Made by a program: the position numbers and the translations under genes
Assembly (NCBI GenBank): GCA_016946835.1
Contig: JACVTC010000014.1
Span: 507,501 to 552,500, forward strand
Direction of reading: 5' to 3'
DNA from: Neocallimastix lanati (nom. inval.)
Lineage: Eukaryota > Neocallimastigomycota > Neocallimastigomycetes > Neocallimastigales > Neocallimastigaceae
DNA length: 45,000 nucleotides
The notes under the pieces: generated by a model
Seen by the model: only the letters and a program-made list of their open reading frames with translations
Told to the model about the DNA's origin: nothing
Databases searched by the model: none
In this document: piece by piece, positions 10,572-20,516 of the stretch
Numbering within the stretch: the first letter of the stretch is position 1
Layout of the letters: each line of letters starts with the position of its first letter

Positions 10572-11483
10572 ATAATAAAAATTTTCATTTATATTTTTAT
10601 ATTGGTCGTTTTGAAAATTTAATTTATTATTTGGGGTTTAAATTATATTGATTAATATTATTATTAATATATTGATCCGGATAAATTAAATTTTTATTTA
10701 AATTATTTTGATCCAAATTATTTAAATTATTAATATATTCAAAATTATTATTATAATTATAATTCTCTTTATTTTCTTTAATAAAATTATTATTATTAAT
10801 ATTATTATAATTATTGTTATTATTAAAGGTGTTATCAATATTATTATTATTATTTTTATTATAAGTGTTATTGATATTATTATTATTATTAATATTATTA
10901 ATATTATTAATATTATTAATATTATTAATATTATTAATATTATTGATATTATTATTATTATTATTAATATTATTGAAATCTTCTGAAAGATTATCATCAT
11001 CCATACTTCCTCCAATTTCGTTATAAGGTAAAAAATTGTAAATATCGGGAGGAGATGAAGGTGCAGATAAATTAGCAGGATAATCTTCAAAGAAAACAAC
11101 GGCCTTTGAAAGTATAATTTTATTATTACTTGGATCATAGATACGATAAGCAGATGGATTAGTATCATATCCAAGAAAAATTCCTGAAAAAGTAGAGTTG
11201 GCAAATTTATCTCTAAATTGTTTAGGAATAAAATAGAAGGCTTGACAACCAAAGACTCTAAGTTTAGAATAATCAACCATTTTATTATATAATACCTCAA
11301 AGGGCACTTTATTATTATTACCTTTATGAGGGAGTCTATTATGAATATAATTAGGAGTATCAATAGCATCTTCCCAAAATTTATGATGGAGTTGTGCATC
11401 TTGTAACATTACACGAGCAGAGAATATTAAGGCTTGTTGAAACCTTTCAGCCTTCCCATTTTGTTGTGGATTATATGGAATAC
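10572..11483 (-). pseudogene. Copia-1 integrase, C-terminal part, with Asn-rich tail
   Basis: The frame resumes right after the 769-bp insertion with PYNPQQNGKAERFQQAL, which carries the catalytic glutamate block of copia integrases, and goes on through GCQAFYFIPKQFR and FLGYDTNPSAYRIYD, a typical copia integrase end. After about 120 residues it enters a long Asn/Ile run encoded by ATT/AAT trinucleotides (about 10790-10975). The frame closes at TAA 10627, within a CCCC run region (10633-10636); a one-base change would join it to the RT frame at 10626. The N-terminal half of the enzyme is on the far side of the insertion, so the integrase is split. Confidence 0.85.
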
Positions 11484-12252
11484 TGTAAAGATTTAATAAA
11501 ATCTTTAATAATTAATTATTACATAATTAATTAATGTAATAAAATTACATAAATTTATGATTTACGTATATGAAAATTAATTATAAATTTATGTAAACTT
11601 TTCATAAAGGAAAAATTATTATTTAAATAATTTTGGATAATAACTTTAATATAAATAATTTATTTAAGTTAGTTAATTTAGTTTAGTTTATTTAAAATAG
11701 TTATTCTATTTAACTTAGTTAATTTAGTTTAGTTAGTTAAAATACTTTAAAATTAATTTCGGAATAGTTTTAAATAGATAAAATTAGTTTAAATAGTTTA
11801 TAAAAATAGTTTTGAATTGTAAATATATAAACATTAGTATCAATAATATTTATATAATAAATATATAATAAATGAGTTGTTATTGAATTTAATTATTATT
11901 GTAAATAAGTTGAAAGTTTATTGAATTAATTATTGTTTAGTTTAGTTAATTATTATTTAATAAAATTATTAATAAATATTTTGTTTATAAATAAATAGTA
12001 ATATATGTAAATTAGATAGAAATAATATATTATAATGTAATAATGAAAAAATATAAATACATGTAAATTTCTATAATTAAATCGATGTATTAGTTATTGA
12101 CTATATGATAGTTAATAACAAAAAAGAGATTTAATTTTTTTAATTAATAAAGATTATTTTATTTAAAAAAAACGAATTTTTATTACGTGTTCTTTTTTAT
12201 TTTGGTGTTAAAATTTGTTATTTGTAATCCGTTTCTGATAGAACTCTTTACA
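11484..12252. mobile_element. 769-bp insertion with 5-bp target duplication, probably a solo LTR
   Basis: The element starts TGTAAAGA and ends TCTTTACA, giving an 8-bp terminal inverted repeat of the TG...CA type. It is flanked on both sides by AATAC (11479-11483 and 12253-12257). Removing it and one AATAC restores the copia-1 integrase frame, which proves the boundaries. No coding frame is inside. A 5-bp duplication and TG...CA ends fit a solo LTR; a small non-autonomous DNA transposon is the alternative. The interior has Gs but few Cs on the plus strand (TTTAGTTTAG-like words, 11650-11960). Confidence 0.85.
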
Positions 12253-12904
12253 AATACTATATAAGTGTGTAATTCCATTATCATCACAAAAATTATTAAA
12301 GTTAACATTATTATATTCAGTGCCGTTATCAGTTTTAATATATTTAATATTTTTATTGAAAATATTTTTAATTCATTTGTACCATTTGATGAAGGTACTA
12401 AATGCTTCAGATTTATTTTTAATAAAGAAAACCCATCCATATCTTGAATAATCATCAAGAATTGTAAAGAAATATTTGTTTCCATGAATAGAGGTATCAG
12501 CGCTATATATCGTATTCATGTGAATAACATCAAATATTTCAGATGTTTTATTATTAGATGGATAACAAGGGAAATTTTTAAGCTTAGAACATGAACAAAC
12601 TTTACATTTTTCATCAACTTTAATATTATCAAGTTTGTTCTTAATATTATTATTATTAAAATGACCTAAACGGCGATGCCAAATGTCATAATTTTCATTT
12701 TTATTATTATTATTTTGTATATCTAAGCTATTACATACAGCATTATTTGATTCAAAATTAAGTTTATTTTTAAAAGATCATATCTTATATGTTTTGATTT
12801 ATTAGAAGATACGGTACATAATCTATTTCCCTTATTATTATAAATTGTAACTAAATTTTTGTTATTTTTTCTATAAAATATAATTTTGTAATTATAACAA
12901 AATA
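12253..12904 (-). pseudogene. Copia-1 integrase, N-terminal part
   Basis: On the minus strand the integrase zinc domain WHRRLGHF ... CKVCSCSKL is read at about 12690-12590. The core follows with DVIHMNT, FFTILDDYSRYGW, KTDNGTEYNN and DDNGITHLYSI, ending exactly at the 769-bp insertion. The frame has one in-frame TGA after FIKWYK (about 12368) and a frameshift near 12775. The DDE-type catalytic residues D (in DVIHMNT) and D (in KTDNGTEY) are visible; the E is in the part beyond the insertion. Confidence 0.85.
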
Positions 12905-13480
12905 TTATAATAAATATAATAACACTCAAAAAAAAACAAAAATTATTTTATTTTTTATTTATTTTTTTTTTTAATTATTTTATTAATTATATTTATTATA
13001 ATACTATAAGCCGCAAGGGTTGATATAGTATTAATATTAAAAAAAGTTTTATTAAAAAATTAAGTTTTATTAACTAAACAAAATTAAAATAAAAAACACA
13101 AAGAAAAGAATATTTGTTAATAAGAATTTTACTCATATTTATATTTTTTTCAAAAGTTAAAGTTATTAAAAAATAAAAATAAAAGTTTCTAAAAAGTTCT
13201 TAAAAATCGAAAAATTTAGAAAAAATAGAAAACAATAGAATTAAGAATTTAATAGAATAAATTTTAATTAATTAAACACAAGAATTATCAAGAAATTCTA
13301 GTAATTTCTTGAACTATAAAGAATCTTCTAGATATTTTTTAGAATAAAACTATAAAATAATAATAAATGTGAATCGAACCCTAAGTAGTTTGATTCATGG
13401 TATTTGTTACTAACAACTATACCAGAAATAATATTTTTTAAATTTAATTATTTGTTTTAAAACTTTATTGAAAAATAATA
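12905..13480 (-). mobile_element. LTR-like insertion inside copia-1 (between protease and integrase)
   Basis: This stretch breaks the copia-1 reading frame between the protease and the integrase zinc domain. On the minus strand it has TGGTATAG-TTGTTAG, then a TGAATC...GATTCA hairpin, then TATAAATATGAG, in the same order as the LTR at 21842 onwards, so it is a diverged member of that family in the opposite orientation. The motif ATAATTACAA occurs on both sides and could be a target duplication; the exact ends are uncertain. Confidence 0.55.
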
Positions 13481-13790
13481 CTAAATATTAAAATAATAAA
13501 ATAATTGTAATTATTAATTTTGTTATAGTAATTTGAATTACATAGACTTCCAATGAATAATAAGCTCCTTTTAAATTCTGGAATATATAGTACATCTTTA
13601 AATTTTATTTTATTTTCATTAATATAACCTATGAATGTACCTATATATTTTGATTCAACAAAACTGCCATCCGCAAAATATACTCTTTCTTTATGCTTTT
13701 GAATATCACTAAGGCAGTCTAAGTTGTGTGTCATATTGTAGGAGGCTCCAAAATCTAAGGTCCATTGAATAATTATATTATTATTTATAT
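13465..13790 (-). pseudogene. Copia-1 protease fragment
   Basis: The minus strand reads QWTLDFGASYNMTHNLD, a copia-type aspartic protease active-site block (D-x-G-A-S, where the more usual form is DSGA), then VYFADGSFVESKYIGTF and LYIPEFKRSLLFIGSL. It is cut at about 13480 by the LTR-like insertion. The protease would process the element polyprotein. The 13735-13790 part lies upstream of the first ATG of this frame, as expected inside a polyprotein. Confidence 0.75.
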
Positions 13791-13879
13791 TGGTGTTATT
13801 TTCTTCTTCATTGCTATCAGATCTATAATATTCTTTATCTAAGCTTGGTAGTATTTTTTCTTTTATAGTGCCTCGGCTT

Positions 13880-14884
13880 GTTGTTAATCAAAGCACTATT
13901 AGCAACGTTATTCTTGATTATTAAAGTCTTCATTTAACGCATTGCTTATAAAAGCATCTTGGTAGTCGTAATCTTTTATTCCCGAACTGTTCGCCTCAAC
14001 ATTATTTGAATGATTTTGTTTATGTTTATTTTTATATTTATTTTTATTTTTATTTTTATTTTTTTTTTTTTGAATTTGCATGTATCAGCCTTGTGTCCTA
14101 ATTTATGGCAAATGTAACATCTTGGAACCCTTTTCTTATTTTTGTATTCTTTATTGTAATTCTGATTACTAGTGGTTCCATTGGAATTGGAATATAAACT
14201 GACTGATTTTATTTCTTGGTTTTGTTTATTTGGATTCCCTTAACTCCTTTAGACGATTTATTGTTTTTATTGCCGATTCAGAGCATTCATTCCAATTGTT
14301 TTCATAAACTAATATTCTAGTTCTTATTGCTAAATGAGTTGGTATTTAATTATAAAGATAATTAATCTTATCCCTATTTGATATACATTTGCCTAGGCTG
14401 GATAATTCATTAAATATTTTATTCATGTAGGATACATACATTGAAATTGAGGTTTTATTTTCATCAAAATAATTTATTTAATTCATTTTTCTAAATATTC
14501 TATTCTTTGTTGTTTTGAAAATGAATTAGTTTCTTCAACGGTTTTAAATATTTTGTATGGGTTATTATAGATGAAATCTAAATTTTTCTTAATTTCATCT
14601 GAGATACTATTATTGATTATTATTTTAGTATCATTATCCTTATCAATCATATCTTCTGTAACGTTTTTATCATATACATAATCTCTATCAAATTCAAAAG
14701 TTTTATAATCTTTTGATTCTCCTTTAATTGATGATTTGAGAATTATTTTTACTTCATCAGTATTAATATATTTATATAGCTTATGTTTAGCTAACAGTAA
14801 AAATAATTCTGTTCTCCATATTAAATAATTTTCATCATTTAATATGGTTTTAGTACTAATATTTTCAATAATTTCTTTTGACAT
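13880..14884 (-). pseudogene. Copia-1 gag with zinc knuckle, frameshifted
   Basis: ATG at 14884 starts a UBN2-like gag (NDENYLIWRTELFLLLAKHKLYKYI is the family's N-terminal block, here at residues 17-41). The first frame stops at 14483; other frames continue with a helical gag C-terminal half (about 14480-14240) and a CCHC zinc knuckle CYICHKLGHKADTC at about 14120-14075, followed by a Lys/Asn run. The gag would form the particle shell and bind element RNA. At least two frameshifts break it. Confidence 0.8.
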
Positions 14885-15026
14885 AATAAAAATTATTTGT
14901 TTAGATTTATAAGATATTTTAAAATTTTAAATATCAATTTTTAGATGTTAAATATTAATTTTTAAAAATTCAAAATTTAAAAACAACACCTATAAATTAT
15001 AATCTTTTAAAATGTATCAGTATTCC

Positions 15027-15040
15027 TGAGACTCTTAATC
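15027..15040 (-). promoter_or_regulatory. Copia-1 primer-binding site, half-tRNA-Lys(CUU) type
   Basis: Directly inside the 5' LTR (which begins at 15041) the plus strand reads TGAGACTCTTAATC. This is the anticodon arm of tRNA-Lys(CUU) (stem TGAGA, loop CTCTTAA, start of the 3' stem TC). The element RNA (minus) is complementary to it, so an internal tRNA fragment could prime. The same 14 bases sit at the same place in the second copia element (23920-23933). Confidence 0.75.
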
Positions 15041-15375
15041 TTTTAATACACTGCTTAAATTGATCAATTTCAATTTTATTCTTTAATAATTCCTTTTATT
15101 TTTATTTAATAAGAATGATATATTAAAAATATCTTTTTAGTTAAATTACATGTATTAATGTAAGATATAATTTAGTGTTACATTATATTAACGTATTTCG
15201 TTATTACTAAACGCCACATTATATGCTATACTATTACATTAATTATAAATTATACTAATATTAATTATATATTTATAATTTTATATAAAATAAATATTAA
15301 ATATATTTATATTATTTATTTATAATTTATTATTTATATTTTATTATTTAATAATATTAAACTTTATTTCTAACA
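15041..15375 (-). repeat. Copia-1 5' LTR
   Basis: Partner of 7804-8138. Transcription of the element would start inside this copy and run leftward. Confidence 0.9.
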
Positions 15376-15399
15376 TTACTTTATTATTATTTTATTTTA

Positions 15400-16008
15400 A
15401 TTATTTTTATTTAATTAAATTTTTTTTAATATGGATTTAATTTTTTTTTTAGAATGGATTAATTTTTGGGTTAAGTTAGACAAGAATTTGTTCTTTATTA
15501 TTTATTTTAATTTAATAATTTTGTTATTTATCAAATGTAAGAAATTTAGATAAATTTATTATAAAATTTATCTATCTTTCTTATTTAATACATTAATTTA
15601 ATACATTAAACTATTGTATTTATTTTAACCAATAATATTTAATTATTAATTTATATATATTTGATTCTCTTGAGTTCTCTTCGAGAAATCAAGTTATTAT
15701 TTTAGAATTTTTATAATAAATAATAATTCATATAAAATAATTAATTAATAAACAAAACCCTTTTTAATAAAACATATTTTATAAATATTTGTGTCTTTTA
15801 TTCCTTTTGTGTTATTATTTATTATAAACTTTCTATAATAAACTCTATCTTATATTTAAGTTAAGTATAATTATTTATTTATATTATTTTATATTTATTT
15901 AATTATATTTAATTTTATTTTCTCAAATTAATGTTAATTAGTAATAATTAATGTTAATTTGTAGTTAAGAAATTATTTATAATTAATTTTATAAGTAATT
16001 TCTTACAT
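15400..16008 (+). mobile_element. Gypsy-family LTR remnant (approximate ends)
   Basis: Contains CTCTTGA...TCAAG (15667-15693) and downstream blocks such as AATAAACTCT and TTTTCTCAA that recur in the same order at 17896-18180. The right end reads TTCTTACA, followed after five bases by TGGTACAAGATCTG, a possible primer site starting TGG. The left end is not resolved. Confidence 0.5.
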
Positions 16009-16792
16009 CAAATGGTACAAGATCTGAAGATTTTATTAATAAAATAATATATTATAATAATAAGGAAAAATTTAAAATAATATTCTCTAATTCTAAACCT
16101 AAATTAATTAATAAACTATTCTAATTTTAGTCTAAAATATCCTAATCTAAAAGAATCTAAACTAAATTAAAATAACTTAAACTAATATCCTAATCTAAAC
16201 TATTCTAAATCTATTACTATTTCTATAAAATGTTTAATACAACTAATCTATTACTAAACTAATTTTATACTATACTATCTTAATATTATACACTAAATAC
16301 AAAAACTATTAATTAAACACTTTTAAAACACTAAATTTAGAAAAAACTATTTAATAAATATTAATTTATTTTAAACTATTTAATTTATTATTTAACTTTT
16401 AGAAAATATTAAAAAAATAATATAATAATAAAGTCGTAAGAAAAAAAGGGAGAGAACAAAAGTATTGTGTTACTTTGTTCTTTTTTATACTAATAAAATA
16501 TTTATTTGATTGGATTAAAAATAAAAATAAAAATTTAATAATAAAAATATAATAATAAAAATATAATAAACTTAAATTTTCTAAATTATTAAAATATTAT
16601 ATAAAAATTTTACAATATTAAATAATATAATTAATACATGATTTTTCAATACATCTATTTTTATTTAACTTTATAATATTCTATAACTAATATTTTAATA
16701 TTCAATTTTTTTTATATTTATTTATAATTGTTAATAATATTTTTTACTTTAATATTTTCTTTAAATAGTTTAATTTTTCTTTATTTAAATGT
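16009..16792. other. Retroelement-derived spacer with G-depleted stretch
   Basis: A 38-codon open piece (16009-16125) follows the LTR-like end, perhaps a scrap of coding sequence. From about 16083 to 16400 the plus strand has only a handful of G but many C (CTAATCTAAACTATTCTAA-like words). A hairpin AGAACAAAAGTA/TACTTTGTTCT lies at about 16453-16482. No intact gene. Confidence 0.4.
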
Positions 16793-17256
16793 ACCGTAAC
16801 ACAAATGATACGATATTTTATTTATGTATCTAAATTAATATTTATTTATGGGCAATGACAATAAGGAATTATGACAAAATAATATATTCTAATATTAAAT
16901 AGAAATAACACATACAATAATACAAAATAAAGTAATAAATATATCTTTTTAATGTACTCTTTATTTATTATTAATTATTAATTATTACATCAATTATTAT
17001 TATTACTCTCTTATATAAATATTATAATTAATTATCTCAAATATATATAATATCTCTTTTTAACTATACTAAAATAAAACATAAAAATAGCTATTTATGT
17101 GAATTAATTTATCATAAGTATAAACTTATAAATAAAAGAATTCTCCGTTTAATAATTATTATTATAAAATTATATATTGTTATAAAATTATTGCTGACCA
17201 ATAATATTTAAGTATTTCTTTAACCTAAAGAATCTACCTAAATATCATATTTATAG
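16793..17256 (+). mobile_element. LTR-like fragment beginning TGTACCGTAACAC
   Basis: The start TGTACCGTAACACAAATG resembles the start of the next LTR-like unit at about 17258 (GGTTACGTATCACAAATG). It is probably a related partial LTR; the end is unknown. Confidence 0.4.
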
Positions 17257-18240
17257 TGGTTACGTATCACAAATGTAAGAATCTATAATTATTTTTAAAT
17301 AAAATAATTATATTTTCTTAGTTAAGTTATAATTATAACTTTATTTAATTATATAATATTTATTCATTTAAATATTATTAATAATTTATTAAACTCAATA
17401 TTAAATATTCATTAATTTAATACAACAAATTTATTTAATTAATTATTATTTATACATTTATAAATAATTATAGTTTATTTAATTATACATTTAATTATTA
17501 AATTTATCTTAGTTTATTTATTTAATTAAATTGTAAACAAATATATTATGTATTCTAATATGTACTTAATAATGTATTCTGTATTTTGTTTATTAATATC
17601 ATTATTATATTATTTTCCTTATTTATAAATTTATGATTTTATGGTCGAAATATCTTTTATTATTTTATTCTTTTATTTTCGATCAATTAAATTAGATTAG
17701 TTAATCGGTCAATTAGGGTTTTTCCCAATCACTTTTTAAAAGTAATTGGTTTTACCTAATTGATACGATGATCGATATGGATAGAATATCGATCAAAAAT
17801 CTTATCTAGGTTTTTCTCTCTAATCTTTTCCTAGATAAGAGATTTGTTAAGATTAGAAAATATTTTTTAATTTAACAAAAAAAGTATAAATAAGGCTCTT
17901 GAATTCTCTTTGAGAAATCAAGAGTTATTATTATAACAATTATAATATAGTAATAACATTAATAAATATTTTATATTTCAATTTTAATAAAGTAAGTTTT
18001 AATAAAAAACAAATTTAAAAATAAAATAAAATAATCTTTTCTCTTTGACAATTCTGTGTTATTAGTTTATTATAATTAGTTATAATAAACTCTTTCTTAT
18101 AGAAGATAAGTATATTTATCTTTTTTGTTTTCTCAATTTAATAATAATTATTATTTAGTTATTATTAAGTTGTAGTTAATTTTAATTGCTATATTCTTCT
18201 TTAAGAAAGAATTAAATAAATAATAAATCAATTTAAAAAA
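17257..18240 (+). mobile_element. LTR-like unit upstream of the gypsy element
   Basis: Starts near GGTTACGTATCACAAATG. It holds a cluster of perfect palindromes (17709-17839), a TATA-like GTATAAATAAG (about 17884-17894) and then a hairpin CTCTTGA/TCAAGAG at 17896-17924, the layout of U3, promoter and R. Its right half is related to 15660-16008. Its start does not match the start of the LTR-like sequence after the gypsy element at 21842, so the two may not be a pair. Ends are approximate. Confidence 0.5.
17709..17839. repeat. Cluster of three perfect palindromic stems in the LTR U3
   Basis: TCAATTAGG (17709-17717) pairs with CCTAATTGA (17755-17763) and encloses CCAAT...ATTGG. GATCGATAT (17770-17778) pairs with ATATCGATC (17786-17794). 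CTTATCTAGG (17801-17810) pairs with CCTAGATAAG (17830-17839). All three are perfect and adjacent. Confidence 0.9.
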
Positions 18241-18289
18241 TAATTGTAAAAAAGTAAACAAATTTAAGAAGTTAATATTTGAGTATAGA

Positions 18290-18718
18290 CAGTGTCGGCT
18301 TGCCAAATATTAATTTCATAAGCTCTTATTTACTATTTTGCAAAAATTTTGTAGATAGTAAACGCGAGTATCTCAAAGGACCCAACCTTTGAAAAATAGG
18401 TAATTACGACCTAGAACTATAAAACCTTCAACACTTGAGGGTAACTACACACTTCAACAGGTGATAGTTTGTTCACTCGCGCATAAAATAAGAGGTAGGT
18501 CAGGTTCGATCCCTGATAAAACCCTTGTCATTCTTGCGAAGTGACGTTAAAATTATATAGTTTTTATCTTTTATTTTAGGCTTTTATAAATTTGTTCGCC
18601 TACTTGTTATAAGTAACAGAATTTGTTTTTTTTTGTGTTGTGATTATATTCTAGTTACTTAATTTTTATTCTTGTAAAAAAAAAAATTGATTTATTATTA
18701 TCACTTTCTAATATAAAA

Positions 18719-18765
<47 letters not shown>

Positions 18766-18768
18766 AAG
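18290..18768 (+). promoter_or_regulatory. Structured gypsy leader with hairpin array and T-arm-like motif
   Basis: This leader before gag is richer in G and C than its surroundings. It can form TTTACTAT/ATAGTAAA (18329-18362). A 7-bp stem CGCGAGT/ACTCGCG (18363-18369 with 18475-18481) encloses hairpins CAAAGG/CCTTTG (18374-18391), TAGGT/ACCTA (18397-18413) and CCTTCAA/TTGAGGG (18425-18441). After it is TCAGG-TTCGATC-CCTGA (18500-18516), a perfect tRNA T-arm with B box. A packaging, translation or priming role is possible but not shown. The last part is AT-rich with an (AT)n run just before the gag ATG. Confidence 0.6.
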
Positions 18769-19662
18769 ATGGAACAAGACAATTTTATTAATAATAATTC
18801 TGCTTTTAAAACTGGCTTTTCTGGAGACCGTCGTTTCTTTAAAGGATTTTTAGCCAAGATTGAGTTAGTTTTTATGCTATATCCTGACAGATTTGCTGAT
18901 GACGAAACAAAAGTTGTATACTTGATAACCCAACTCTATTGTTCAGCTATGAATTGGGCTGCATCTCTGATAGAAAACAGAGATCCATGCTTGAACAACT
19001 ATGAAGCATTTGTTGGAAGACTTAAAGCTATGTTTGGAAACAATGATGCCACCTTCGTAGCAAATCAAAAGTTACGAACAATTAAGCAAAAAAGACTTGG
19101 AGACATTAGAAACTATATTCTTGAATTCAACAAGTATGCTGATGAGTCTTCATGGAATGAAGATGCTAAAATGGACGCATCTATTGCCGGATTAAATGAT
19201 CAAATAGCTACTAAGATACTTGAAATGTTCCCTGGTCCCCAATCCCTTTATACTCTACAAACAATTGCTGCTAGACTTGATTCTCGACTTTCAACCAGAA
19301 GGCAATTCTTCAATCCTCAAAATCATTCAAATAATAACAATAATAATAGAAGACATCCACCCAAAGGAAAACCAAAATTCAATATTCACAATTCATTATC
19401 AAAAGAAGAAAAAGATAGAAGAAGAAAAGAAAATCTTTGCATGTACTGTGGTTCTTCTGAACATTCACTTAATAACTGTCCCTTAAGAAATAAATTCAAA
19501 AGCTCTTCAAGTAATGTGCACATCAGCAATCCAGAACCTACTACTATTCCCAGACCAAGAATTTCTGATCTCCTGAACGTAAAACTTCCAATTTATGAAT
19601 TTACTATTAAAGCTAATAATTCTAAAACAAAAACCAAAATTCTCCTTGATTCAGGATCTTAA
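18769..19662 (+). CDS. Gypsy Gag with zinc knuckle and start of protease
   Basis: 297 codons. Residues about 10-180 form a Ty3/gypsy gag (KVVYLITQLYCSAMNWA, FVGRLKAMFGN, LRTIKQKRLGDIRNYILEF). A basic Asn-rich linker precedes the CCHC knuckle CMYCGSSEHSLNNC at about residues 225-238. The frame runs into the aspartic protease and stops at TAA 19660 immediately after its active-site motif LLDSGS. Homologous sequence continues in the same frame beyond the stop, so this is a premature stop rather than the natural end. Gag would form the particle and bind the genomic RNA. The ATG follows an (AT)n tract and is the first in frame. Confidence 0.85.
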   Translation: MEQDNFINNNSAFKTGFSGDRRFFKGFLAKIELVFMLYPDRFADDETKVVYLITQLYCSAMNWAASLIENRDPCLNNYEAFVGRLKAMFGNNDATFVANQKLRTIKQKRLGDIRNYILEFNKYADESSWNEDAKMDASIAGLNDQIATKILEMFPGPQSLYTLQTIAARLDSRLSTRRQFFNPQNHSNNNNNNRRHPPKGKPKFNIHNSLSKEEKDRRRKENLCMYCGSSEHSLNNCPLRNKFKSSSSNVHISNPEPTTIPRPRISDLLNVKLPIYEFTIKANNSKTKTKILLDSGS

Positions 19663-20516
19663 CTCAACTTAATCGATGTTTATTTTGTTAAAGAATATCA
19701 TATCCCTTACTCTATTCAATCTGATTTCCCTAGAGTTACTATAATTGGAGGTAAACAACAAATCTTAGGAAAAACCTCACATGTTTCCATTCAATATGAA
19801 AACCATATTTGTAAAACACAATTTTATGTAGTTGACTTTCCATCTTATTGTGCTATTCTTGGAACAGAATGGCTTTTTACTCATAACCCTACTATAGACT
19901 TTACTTCAAATAAACTTTTTTTTAAATCAAATCATTGCATTGCTAACTGTCTTGTTATTCCATCTTCTTTTACTGCTTCTATTTATACTGAAGAATATAA
20001 CTCAAATAAGAATGAAGAACATAATGAAGCAAATAATAATATTCAAAAAACATTACCTGCAAAACTTCTTCCATTCAAATATGTATTTGACGAAAAATCT
20101 GCTAATGAATTACCAGAAAACTTCTGTGCTATTACTTCTTTTGTTTCTTCCCTCAATGATCAAATTTTAAATGAATGCAAAAATGATGAATTTTATTCTG
20201 ACATTTGTAATGAATTAAATTCAGATGATTCCAACAATTCTAGATTAAAAAGCTTTTCTATTAGTAACAGTTTTCTTCTGTTTAAAAATAAAATCTATGT
20301 TCCTCCAAAATGTCGTTCTACCGTTCTTAACATCTACCATGATTCTCCCTCAGCTGGTCATTATGGAATTAAGAAAACTTCTTCTCTAATATATCGTGAC
20401 TTTTGGTGGCCTTCTCTTTACTCTGATGTTAAAAATTACATTCGTTCTTGTGATACTTGTTCGCGTTCAAAAGATTTTAAACATAAACCCTATGGTTTTC
20501 TCCAACCTCTCTTTCT
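19663..20516 (+). pseudogene. Gypsy protease remainder joined to integrase zinc domain; RT and RNase H deleted
   Basis: In the gag frame after the stop, the protease continues (LIDVYFVKEYHI, IIGGKQQILGKTS, CAILGTEWL) up to the pre-RT motif YVFDEKSANELPENF at about 20080-20122. The next residues CAITSFVSSLND belong to the region between RNase H and integrase, so about 2 kb encoding RT and RNase H is missing. The integrase zinc domain follows (H in YHDSPSAGHYG, CDTCSRSKDF at about 20335-20475). Around 20505-20517 a small deletion removes the usual proline-rich spacer and shifts the frame. Confidence 0.8.

Larger units (their letters stand above)
7804..15375 (-). mobile_element. Copia-type LTR retrotransposon (copia-1) with nested insertions
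   Basis: Two 335-bp LTRs (7804-8138 and 15041-15375) bound a minus-strand gag, protease, integrase, RT and RNase H in the copia order. By eye the LTRs differ at only about four places (a T-run length, an extra T and two substitutions), which suggests a young insertion. Flanking pentamers TTAAT and TTACT may be a diverged target duplication. The 5' LTR start reads TGTTAGAAAT. The primer site lies directly inside the 5' LTR (15027-15040) and a purine tract directly inside the 3' LTR (minus of about 8139-8150). The interior is interrupted by a 769-bp insertion (11484-12252) and an LTR-like insertion (about 12905-13480), plus stops and frameshifts, so it is now non-autonomous. Confidence 0.9.

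Noticed and set aside
10722-11399. A 225-codon Ile/Leu-rich frame on the minus strand
   Set aside because: It overlaps the integrase frame, and its composition is just the shifted reading of ATT/AAT repeats.
12265-12447. Plus-strand 60-codon frame across the integrase region
   Set aside because: Antisense reading of the copia integrase, which has clear catalytic motifs on the minus strand.
18476-18530. Functional tRNA gene around the T-arm at 18500-18516
   Set aside because: The T-arm is perfect but no 7-bp acceptor partner, D-arm or anticodon stem is in register.
18290-18560. Self-cleaving ribozyme (hammerhead or similar) in the gypsy leader
   Set aside because: I looked for the CTGATGA and GAAA core of a hammerhead and did not find it; only stems are supported.
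19940-20170. Hydrophobic 76-codon frame that looks like a membrane protein
   Set aside because: The gag frame over the same bases reads continuous protease and pre-RT sequence, so this is a shifted reading.
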